Shown: positions 53,783 to 61,616 of the stretch, piece by piece | Layout of the letters: each line of letters begins with the position of its first letter | Position numbering within the stretch: the first letter of the stretch is position 1 | DNA from: Terriglobales bacterium | GTDB lineage: Bacteria > Acidobacteriota > Terriglobia > Terriglobales > Acidobacteriaceae | NCBI GenBank assembly: GCA_035764005.1 | Contig: DASTZZ010000111.1 | Location: 1-64,000 of the forward strand | Length of the DNA stretch: 64,000 nucleotides | Direction: 5' to 3' | Translations under genes and position numbers: made by a program | Notes under the pieces: model-generated | The model's input: only the letters and a program-made list of their open reading frames with translations | Database searches by the model: none | What the model was told of the DNA's origin: nothing

Positions 53783-56700
53783 ATGACTAACGCCGCCACT
53801 TCGGCGTCACAGGAAATGTTGCGCACGGACCAGGATCATCATCCTTCACATCCCGCAGGGCGGCGTGGCTTCTGGGCGCTGATCATCACGCAATTCCAAG
53901 GCGCTTATAGCAGCAACGTGCTCCAGTACTTGCTTCTGGGAATGATTCTGGGATTGGGGCTGGGCAAAGCCGAGCGCGACCGTCTTGTACCAATGGTTAT
54001 GGGACTCTTCTCCGCGCCATTCATTCTTTTCAGCATGGCGGGTGGATTCCTCGCAGATCGTTTCAGCAAGCGACAGGTGACGCTGGCGACGAAATTTCTC
54101 GAGCTGAGTGCAATGGGATTGGCGACCTTCGGTTTAGCCATTCATTCCATTCCGATTCAGTTAAGTGCGTTGTTTCTGGTCGGCACGCAGGCGGCTCTGT
54201 TTGGGCCCTCGAAATATGGAATGCTGCCCGAACTCTTGCAGCACGAGCGCCTCTCCTGGGGAAATGGCGTTCTCGAATTGGGAACATTTCTTGCAATCAT
54301 TTCGGGCACGGTAACCGGCGGAGTTCTTTCCGAGCGACTTCAGGGTACGGAGTATTACGCTGGCGGCTTGCTCATGGTTCTCGCTGTCGTTGGATTCTGC
54401 AGCAGTTTAGGTATCGCCAAGCTCGAACCGGCGGCTCCGGCGAAAAAGTTCCAGCCCAATTTCCTTGCCGATCTGTGGGGAAACATCGTTCGCATGAGGC
54501 ACGACCGCGCACTTCTGCTCGCGGTGATCGGAAACACATATTTCTGGTTCTTGGGTTCTCTGCTGATTTCGACCATTCTGGTCTATGGCAGCGACATTCT
54601 GCATATCGGACCACAACGGACGGCTTACCTCAACACGGCGCTTTCGATCGGAATCGGAGTGGGTAGTCTTGCTGCCGGATATTTATCGGCGGGAAAAATC
54701 GAGTACGGATTAATTCCTCTCGGCGCCGTTGGCATGACGGTCGCCGGCGTGGCGCTCGGCCTGTCACATGGATCGTTTGCGGCGATTGCGGCGCTGCTCG
54801 CTGTTCTCGGCTTCTTCGCCGGTTTCTTTGCTGTGCCGGTGAATGCGCTGATCCAGCATCGTCCGAATGCGGATGAGAAGGGCGGAATCATCGCCGCCGC
54901 GAATCTGCTTTCCTTCGTGGGCATCGCACTCTCCGCCGGTGCTTATTACGTGCTCACACGCATAGGTGGTTTGGATCCGCACGGCGTTTTCCTCGCGGCC
55001 GCAGCGATTACCTTGATTGGCACGATCTATGTGCTGACGCTTCTGCCCGAATGGTTTCTGCGTCTGGTGCTTTGGTTTATCACCCGGACTGTCTATCGCG
55101 TAACGGTTCTAGGCAGAGAGAAGTTTCCCGAAAAGGGAGGAGCGCTGCTAGTCTCGAATCACATGTCGTTCGTAGATGCTCTCCTGCTGGTGGCGGCAAC
55201 GGACCGTCCGATCCGCTTTCTCATCTTCCAGGATATCTACGACATGCCTCTGGTGAAGCCATGGGCCAAAATGGGCGGCGCGATTCCCATTTCGCCGGAT
55301 TTGCGTCCGCGAGACATGATTCGTTCGTTGCGAACAGCCAGCGATGCGGTTCGCAATGGCGAGATCGTGTGTATCTTCGCCGAAGGACAGATCACGCGTA
55401 CCGGACAGCTACTGCCTTTCCGGCGTGGCTTTGAGCGGATCATGAAAGGCGTCGAGGCGCCGATTATTCCGGTGAATCTCGCTGGAGTCTGGGGAAGCAT
55501 CTTCAGCTTCGAACGCGGACGCTTCCTGTGGAAGATGCCACGGCGAATTCCGTATCCAGTTACCGTCAGCTTCGGCGATGCATTGCCGGGCACTGCAACG
55601 GCTCCGGAAGTTCGAAATGCGGTGCAACAGCTGCAGACTGCAGCGTTCGAGCAGAGTCGCAAGCACACTTGTACCCTCGATGGAGCATTTGTAAGCAGTG
55701 CACATCGGCACCCGCTGCGCTTCATGATGGCCGATGGCCAGACTCCCAAAGTCCGATTCTTGAAAGCTCTGTCAGGCTCCATTTTGCTGGCAAGAAAGTT
55801 GAAACAGCGTTGGGCTGATCAGGAGATGGTCGGGATTCTGCTGCCACCGTCAGTTGGTGGAGCGCTGGTGAACTATTCCGCGTCGTTGCTCGGGCGCGTG
55901 CCGGTGAACCTGAACTACACCGCCAATAATGAGGTCATAGCTTCCTGCGCGAAACAATGCAATCTGAAGACGGTCGTGACGGCGAAAGCCTTTCTCGAAC
56001 GTCTTCCCAAAATGGAAGTTCCGGGCAAGACGATTCTGCTCGAGGACCTGACCGGCACTATCGGAGTTATAGACAAGTTCGTCGCGATCTTCTTCGCGCT
56101 GCTCCCATACGCTCTATTGAAGATGGGCTTAGGCGCAGGGAAGACGAACCTCGACGATCTCGCGACCGTCATCTTCTCCAGTGGTTCAACCGGCGATCCC
56201 AAGGGCGTTATGCTTACGCACTACAACATTGCGAGCAACATCAACCAGGTCTCGCAAGTCTTCCCGCTCGGACGTAAGGACAAGGTGTTAGGCATTCTGC
56301 CGTTCTTTCACTCGTTTGGATTTACTGCGACGCTGTGGCTGCCCGCGGTGAATGGCATTGGTGTCGTTTTCCACCCAAATCCGCTGGACGCCAGAGCGAT
56401 CAGCATGCTGGTCGGTCGTTATCGCGTCACTTTCCTGATCGCAACGCCGACTTTTTTGCAAGCGTACATCCGACGCTGCTCGCCGGAGCACTTCGGGAGC
56501 CTCCAATACGTGCTCGCAGGCGCAGAAAAACTGCCGGAGCGCGTCGCGCTCGCATTCGAAGACACCTTCGGCATTCGTCCGCTCGAAGGATATGGCTGCA
56601 CCGAATGCGCGCCGGTTGTGACGGTAAACGGACCTGATTTTCGAGCGGCAGGTTTTCGTCAAGTCGCTGCGCGCCGCGGCACGATTGGCCATCCGCTGCC

Positions 56701-57250
56701 GGGAGTCACAGTGCGAATCGTCGATCTTGAATCCGGAGAAGCAGTCGCGAACGGCCAATCAGGATTGCTGATGGTGAAGGGTCCGAACGTTATGAGAGGC
56801 TACCTTGGCCTTCCCGAGAAGACCACGGAGGTGCTGCGCGATGGCTGGTATACAACAGGCGATGTCGCCAGCATGGGCGAGGACGGCTTCATCACGATCA
56901 CCGATCGCCTTTCTCGCTTCAGCAAAATCGGCGGCGAGATGGTTCCACACGTGAAGATTGAAGAGAAGCTCCAGGAACTAGCGAGTGTAACCGAGCAAGT
57001 GTTTGCCGTGACATCAGTACCGGACGAGAGGAAAGGCGAACGCATCGCGGTGCTGCACACGCTGCGGGAAGATCACCTCAATTCTGTGTTGGAGCAGCTG
57101 AGCCAAGCTGATCTGCCGCCGTTGTGGAAGCCGAAGCCCACCCAGTTCTTCTTCATCGAGGCATTACCGTATCTCGGCACAGGAAAGCTCGACCTGCGTG
57201 CGTTGAAGACTTTGGCGGAAAGAGAGCAGTCCGTCGGAATTGCGCGTTGA
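53783..57250 (+). CDS. aas: LplT-PlsC-Aas fusion: lysophospholipid transport and acylation
   Basis: A 1155-residue three-part protein. An MFS domain of LplT type (about 25-420) flips lysophospholipid inward. A PlsC acyltransferase (about 430-630) has NHMSFVD near 458 and [10 protein letters not shown]. An AMP-binding acyl-ACP synthetase domain (about 650-1150) has [11 protein letters not shown] near 797, YGCTEC and [13 protein letters not shown]. Together they import, activate fatty acid and re-acylate 2-lysophospholipids. E. coli uses two proteins (LplT and Aas) for this; the three-part fusion is known in other bacteria. GAGGATTG precedes the ATG. All catalytic motifs are intact, in contrast to the decayed genes just upstream. 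Confidence 0.93.
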   Translation: MTNAATSASQEMLRTDQDHHPSHPAGRRGFWALIITQFQGAYSSNVLQYLLLGMILGLGLGKAERDRLVPMVMGLFSAPFILFSMAGGFLADRFSKRQVTLATKFLELSAMGLATFGLAIHSIPIQLSALFLVGTQAALFGPSKYGMLPELLQHERLSWGNGVLELGTFLAIISGTVTGGVLSERLQGTEYYAGGLLMVLAVVGFCSSLGIAKLEPAAPAKKFQPNFLADLWGNIVRMRHDRALLLAVIGNTYFWFLGSLLISTILVYGSDILHIGPQRTAYLNTALSIGIGVGSLAAGYLSAGKIEYGLIPLGAVGMTVAGVALGLSHGSFAAIAALLAVLGFFAGFFAVPVNALIQHRPNADEKGGIIAAANLLSFVGIALSAGAYYVLTRIGGLDPHGVFLAAAAITLIGTIYVLTLLPEWFLRLVLWFITRTVYRVTVLGREKFPEKGGALLVSNHMSFVDALLLVAATDRPIRFLIFQDIYDMPLVKPWAKMGGAIPISPDLRPRDMIRSLRTASDAVRNGEIVCIFAEGQITRTGQLLPFRRGFERIMKGVEAPIIPVNLAGVWGSIFSFERGRFLWKMPRRIPYPVTVSFGDALPGTATAPEVRNAVQQLQTAAFEQSRKHTCTLDGAFVSSAHRHPLRFMMADGQTPKVRFLKALSGSILLARKLKQRWADQEMVGILLPPSVGGALVNYSASLLGRVPVNLNYTANNEVIASCAKQCNLKTVVTAKAFLERLPKMEVPGKTILLEDLTGTIGVIDKFVAIFFALLPYALLKMGLGAGKTNLDDLATVIFSSGSTGDPKGVMLTHYNIASNINQVSQVFPLGRKDKVLGILPFFHSFGFTATLWLPAVNGIGVVFHPNPLDARAISMLVGRYRVTFLIATPTFLQAYIRRCSPEHFGSLQYVLAGAEKLPERVALAFEDTFGIRPLEGYGCTECAPVVTVNGPDFRAAGFRQVAARRGTIGHPLPGVTVRIVDLESGEAVANGQSGLLMVKGPNVMRGYLGLPEKTTEVLRDGWYTTGDVASMGEDGFITITDRLSRFSKIGGEMVPHVKIEEKLQELASVTEQVFAVTSVPDERKGERIAVLHTLREDHLNSVLEQLSQADLPPLWKPKPTQFFFIEALPYLGTGKLDLRALKTLAEREQSVGIAR

Positions 57251-57497
57251 ACTCGTGACAGAGTTGGCAAAACCCGCTTGCCCGGTGCCCCGCTCTCGCG
57301 TTCTTCGCGAGGAGAGGATTCGTGAACTGGACAACCGCGACATTCTAACTGGTGAATTGCTGCAGTATTGACGACCTGTGCCGTGGGAAAGCACACCATA
57401 TTTTATGGTCCACTAACTCTTACTCACTACTCCAAAGCCGACTGTAGGAGCCATCCGCGTCCCGCCGGATTTCAATCAGTTACAACTAAATTGGTCA

Positions 57498-57542
57498 CTG
57501 TCACGGCAGAGGCTGCGGGTTCGAGTCCCGTCGTCCCCGCCA
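57498..57542 (+). other. 3' tRNA-Asp fragment, putative attachment site (copy 3)
   Basis: These 45 nt match the tRNA-Asp from CTGTCACGGCAG to CCA with a single C-to-T change. The 5' half of the tRNA is absent; the sequence to the left (CTAAATTGGTCA) is unrelated to a tRNA and recurs at 49883. This would be the distal end of island 2 (13812-57542). It is better preserved than copy 2, suggesting a different age or selection. Confidence 0.8.
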
Positions 57543-57797
57543 TTCTTTTCATTGGCGCAGTGCCCGCACTCCTGCTTTCATCTACGATGCTCTGATCGGT
57601 TTTCTGCTTTCCTTCCGCTTTGGAGTCTGAATCGAACTATGCCGAAGCGGCAAGGTCAGAGGCGCCTAGATATTAATCAAATTGCTGCGCTCGAACGTCA
57701 ATTGCGATCCCAGAAGATCTACTCAGGCGGATTTAGATGTTCCGGACGGACGAAGAAATCGCTCGTCTTCGCGACTATACCTGAGACCGCAATCAAC

Positions 57798-57826
57798 CGG
57801 AGAGCCGGCGTTGAGCCGGCTCTCCG
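57798..57826 (-). terminator. Strong hairpin after the TonB receptor gene
   Basis: CGGAGAGCCGGC and GCCGGCTCTCCG form a 12-bp perfect stem with a 5-nt loop, starting 19 bp after the minus-strand stop at 57845. The T-stretch after it is poor (TTGATTG), so termination may be only partial. Confidence 0.6.
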
Positions 57827-57844
57827 CCGATAATAAGGAGGATT

Positions 57845-60800
57845 CTAGAAGTACAGCTTCAGCGCCAATTGGATTTCGCGAGGGTCTCCTGGTCCTCCTG
57901 AACCCGTTCCCAGAATGGGATTCAGCGTATTTGAAACTTTGCCAAACGAGCCGTTAGCACCGATATTCGCAGCTGTAAAGCTCGCATTTGGATTCGCGAA
58001 GTTCGGATGATTAAAAGCGTTGAAAAATTCGGCCCGGAACTGCCATTGGAACCGCTCCGTCATTCGGAACATCTTGAACAAACTGAGGTCCGTCATTTGA
58101 ATTCCAGGTCCATGGAATGCCCGCGGTCTGCACGTTCCGAATGTCCCCCGCGTCGGGAAAGCGAACGCCGCAGGATTGATGAAGAAACCTGTAGTCGTAT
58201 AGCTGGCAGGATCTCCGGTCGCGCCCGCGAACGGATCACCCACGCAATTGGGATAGGAAGCGTGGTTTGAGCCAGTGAAGCTGAGATCCGGCGTCGTCAC
58301 CGTGAAAGGAGTGCCAGTCTGCAGCGTGACAATGCCATTGAATTGCCATCCGCCGATTATGTTACTCGCCAAGTTGTCACCTGAAAGAAATCGTCTCCCC
58401 TTGCCGATCGGAAGATCCCAGGTGAAGTTGCTGACAAATCGATGGCGAATGTCGAAGGGCGAGTTGCTCATTTCCGCGCCATAGTTGTATGCATTGGCAG
58501 GAGTGGAGCCTCCAGTGAGATTGTCCTGGAAATTCGCTAATCCATGGCTGTAGGTGTAATTGACGGCGTACGCGATCCCACTCGATATCCGCTTACGGAG
58601 CGACAGTTCTAATCCGTTGTAGTCCGTGTTGCCATCGTTCGTTGCCAATTCGAGGAAGCCATGCTGGCCGGTTAAGCCGCAGTTCGGGCCTGCCGCGCGC
58701 GTATCAATGCTAGAAACGGTGTTCAGGTTCGCATATGGGAACTGCACGATTGGGCACCCATTGTCGGTGCCAGTGATCAGCCCCTGGTTGGCGTTTCTGA
58801 GCCGGTTCATCTTTCGGCCCCAGTTGCCAACATAGGTTGCGGAGAGGACGGTGTTCTGGAATATCTCGTATTCAGGACCAAAGCTTGCCTGCTCCACATA
58901 GCCCGAGCGCTGATTGGGATCCTGAGCACGCAGTTGGAGTTTGGTAAGGTCAAGCGCTGTTCCGGTAATCGTGCTCAATGGGAAGCCATTCTTGAGCAGG
59001 AAGATTGGAGTTGAACTCCCGACACCCTGGTTCAGTTGTATGTCCTGTAAAAAAGGCGGATTCAATTCCAGCAAGCTCTCGGATCCGATCCGATTGTAGT
59101 GCTGATAGAAGACTCCGTAACCGCCACGGAAAACCGTTTTCCTTGTCAATTGGTAGGCGAATCCAACGCGCGGAGCAAAGTCATTCTTATCTGGATTAAT
59201 TAACGCCCTGTTTGCCCAACCCGATGCATTGGCCGCCGCGGTTGTAATGCCTCCACCGTTTGCCGGAGTGAAGTTTGAAACCATGTCGTCGCGGCTCATG
59301 ATGGGCGCGAACAGTTCGTAACGCACTCCATAAGTGAGGTTCAGCTTCGAAGTGGCTCGCCAGGTGTCCATGGCAAAGAAAGAGTGCCCGGGCTGGAAGT
59401 AGTGGACAACCAGAGGAGTAGTGAAGTGCGTCGCGTCGACGTCGCCCAACAGAAAGTCGGGCAAGCCGAAGGAGCCGCCAGCAGTATAGATTCCGTTGAT
59501 TTGCGGTTCACCCTGCGGAGCTCGGATATCGAGGAAGTTGTCGCCGCGCTTGAGATACTCGTAGCCAAATTTGAAGCTATGACTTCCCTTCAACCAGCTA
59601 AGGTTCTCGAGGATGTCCCAACCCTGCGAAATCTGGTACTGCGGACGCCACGGTGAGGTTCCCAGTCGCTGAAGTCCGTTGATCTCGATCGGCGGCAAGC
59701 CCGCAGTGTTGGGCGTATCAGGAATGCCATTCAGGCCAAAAGTAGGTGCCAATGACTTACCAAGCGTCAGACCGATTGGATCGCTGTGAGCATAGTCACG
59801 ATTGAAGCCGATCCGCGCATCGCTGAGAAAGGTGTTGGAGAGGTTGTGCGTCCAATCCAGCGACAACAGCTGAGTGTGCGTGCGATATTGCGTGGCGAAG
59901 TTGCCATTTCCCGCAACGGGATCACTGGTCCAAGCGGGATCCTGGCGGCTCACGTGGTAGTAGCTGTAGCTACCGGAAATGTGGTTCGTCTGATTCAACG
60001 TGTGATCGACACGGCCGTCGAGAGACCACGTGTCATTGGGGACGACCGTAGAAAAGATGTAGTTTGGAGCCCCCGTCCAACTACCGGGTGTTCCGAACGC
60101 AGGTCCAAAATTAGGATCGGGGAACAGAGCCGCGATTTTGGATCCGACAGGATCAATGCACGTCGCTTGAATAATGTTTCCCACTACGCAGCCGGCTTGG
60201 CCAGCAACAGGAGAATCGCTGAGCGTGTTTTTCAGTTCGGTGAAGTTGCCCTGCTTCATCAGCGGAGTCGGCACGGTGCTCTGAACGGTTGTAGAGCGCC
60301 GGCTCGAGAACCGCTGCATGTCAAAAAAGAAAAATGTCTTGTCCTTGATTACCGGACCACCGAAAGTTCCTCCATATTGATTCTGAGAAAAACGGCCCTT
60401 CGGTTTGATTTTGTCTGGCGTTGCGTGTTTGTTGACCCACGAGTTGGCGTCAAAGATGCTGTTGCGGACAAACTCAAACAGATCGCCGTGATAGTTGTTG
60501 GTGCCGGACTTCAGCGTGGCGTTGATCACAGCTCCGGCGGAGTTTCCGAACTCTGAGGAGTAGGTTCGCGTCTGCACACGAAATTCCTGGATGGCGTCGG
60601 GCGGCGGCTGTACTACCTGTACTGAGAATTCCTGAAGATTCTCTGACCAGGAGTTGTTGTCGATGCCGTTAAGGCGGAAGTTATTCTGCAGCTCCAAGTT
60701 TCCGTTGACGCTGAAACGATCCGGAGCCGGATTCGCGGCGCCATAAAACTTTTGCACTCCAGGCTCCAGCAGCGCGAGGTCCGCATAGCGGCGCCCGTTC

Positions 60801-61264
60801 AACGGCAGGTCGTTGACTCGCTGCGTATCGACGACATTTCCAACATCTGCAGTTTCCGTTTGCAGCAGGGGCTCAGCGCCGGTGACTACGATTTCCTGAC
60901 TCACCGAACCAACCTTCAAACTTACTTCGACCGACAGGCGATCCTGCACGTGCAGAGCGATGTTGTCGCGCAGAACGCTATCAAATCCCTGCGAACTCAC
61001 GCGCACCGAATACGTTCCGGGAATGAGTGCCAGAACCTGATACTCTCCGGATTCATTTGTGCTGGTTGTGACCGCTACGCCCGTGTCCTTGTTGGTAACG
61101 ACGACCGTGGCCTTCGGCACGATCGCGCCGGACGCATCGGTTACCCGTCCAACGATTGCGCCGCGATCGATTTGGGCGATTGCGGGAAGAGCGCAAAAAG
61201 CTAAAAAGCAGAGCGCCAAAGCTCTGCTGAAGACGGCTTTCGTGAATCCGGGGCGAGAGTTCAT
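57845..61264 (-). CDS. Oar-like TonB-dependent receptor
   Basis: An outer-membrane receptor of about 1139 residues with a signal peptide (ALALCFLAFCALPAIAQ) and a carboxypeptidase-regulatory-like domain (GRVTDASGAIVPKATVVV, SGEYQVLALIPGTYSVRV). The plug has NGRRYADLALLEPGV and SSEFGNSAGAVINATLKSG; the barrel ends PREIQLALKLYF. ATG 61264 is chosen because AGGAGG stands 5 nt upstream. The frame is open to 61303. It belongs to a different subgroup from the two receptors in island 2 and lies outside it. It diverges from the PIG-L gene. Confidence 0.94.
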   Translation of the reverse strand: MNSRPGFTKAVFSRALALCFLAFCALPAIAQIDRGAIVGRVTDASGAIVPKATVVVTNKDTGVAVTTSTNESGEYQVLALIPGTYSVRVSSQGFDSVLRDNIALHVQDRLSVEVSLKVGSVSQEIVVTGAEPLLQTETADVGNVVDTQRVNDLPLNGRRYADLALLEPGVQKFYGAANPAPDRFSVNGNLELQNNFRLNGIDNNSWSENLQEFSVQVVQPPPDAIQEFRVQTRTYSSEFGNSAGAVINATLKSGTNNYHGDLFEFVRNSIFDANSWVNKHATPDKIKPKGRFSQNQYGGTFGGPVIKDKTFFFFDMQRFSSRRSTTVQSTVPTPLMKQGNFTELKNTLSDSPVAGQAGCVVGNIIQATCIDPVGSKIAALFPDPNFGPAFGTPGSWTGAPNYIFSTVVPNDTWSLDGRVDHTLNQTNHISGSYSYYHVSRQDPAWTSDPVAGNGNFATQYRTHTQLLSLDWTHNLSNTFLSDARIGFNRDYAHSDPIGLTLGKSLAPTFGLNGIPDTPNTAGLPPIEINGLQRLGTSPWRPQYQISQGWDILENLSWLKGSHSFKFGYEYLKRGDNFLDIRAPQGEPQINGIYTAGGSFGLPDFLLGDVDATHFTTPLVVHYFQPGHSFFAMDTWRATSKLNLTYGVRYELFAPIMSRDDMVSNFTPANGGGITTAAANASGWANRALINPDKNDFAPRVGFAYQLTRKTVFRGGYGVFYQHYNRIGSESLLELNPPFLQDIQLNQGVGSSTPIFLLKNGFPLSTITGTALDLTKLQLRAQDPNQRSGYVEQASFGPEYEIFQNTVLSATYVGNWGRKMNRLRNANQGLITGTDNGCPIVQFPYANLNTVSSIDTRAAGPNCGLTGQHGFLELATNDGNTDYNGLELSLRKRISSGIAYAVNYTYSHGLANFQDNLTGGSTPANAYNYGAEMSNSPFDIRHRFVSNFTWDLPIGKGRRFLSGDNLASNIIGGWQFNGIVTLQTGTPFTVTTPDLSFTGSNHASYPNCVGDPFAGATGDPASYTTTGFFINPAAFAFPTRGTFGTCRPRAFHGPGIQMTDLSLFKMFRMTERFQWQFRAEFFNAFNHPNFANPNASFTAANIGANGSFGKVSNTLNPILGTGSGGPGDPREIQLALKLYF

Positions 61265-61616
61265 TGCAGCCTCCTGCTGTTGCATTCGACTCTTGTCTTC
61301 CATCTATCGCGACCGACTCATAGTCCACCAGGAGCCCTGCGATGGTAGGCTCGCGCTCCCGGCATGAAACTGTCGAAACGATTCGGTCAGATGGGTTCAC
61401 ATCTAACAACGGCTAAATTCCCACTGTCAAGACTTTTCCCTGATGCGCTGGATAGACGTGATCGCCCGCCAATCGTTATCGCAAATGAATTGCGAATACC
61501 AAAACGTTTTGGCATCTGTTGACCTGCGCCGTACAATTCCGTTGCTTTTGTTGAATCAATTCTGGCGAGCACTTTAGCCGTCAAGTCCAGCCGAACATGT
61601 GAGGTAAGGAGCCTTC
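61265..61616. other. Divergent promoter region, nothing specific recognised
   Basis: These 352 nt separate the receptor and PIG-L genes and should contain both promoters. I see no striking repeat and no PmrA/QseB-type box. Confidence 0.4.

Larger units (their letters stand above)
57251..57844. other. Intergenic region at right island end
   Basis: Apart from the attachment-like tRNA fragment and the hairpin at 57798-57826 I see no gene in these 594 nt. Short frames read through the tRNA fragment and are not coding. Confidence 0.5.

Noticed and set aside
57498-57542. A third tRNA-Asp gene
   Set aside because: The 5' half is missing; the preceding sequence does not form a D-arm or pair with the acceptor 3' strand.
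255-57542. Integrase or insertion sequence within the islands
   Set aside because: I looked for tyrosine or serine recombinase and transposase motifs among all sizeable frames and found none.
59786-60556. Plus-strand open frame of 256 codons
   Set aside because: Antisense to the TonB receptor; no independent support.
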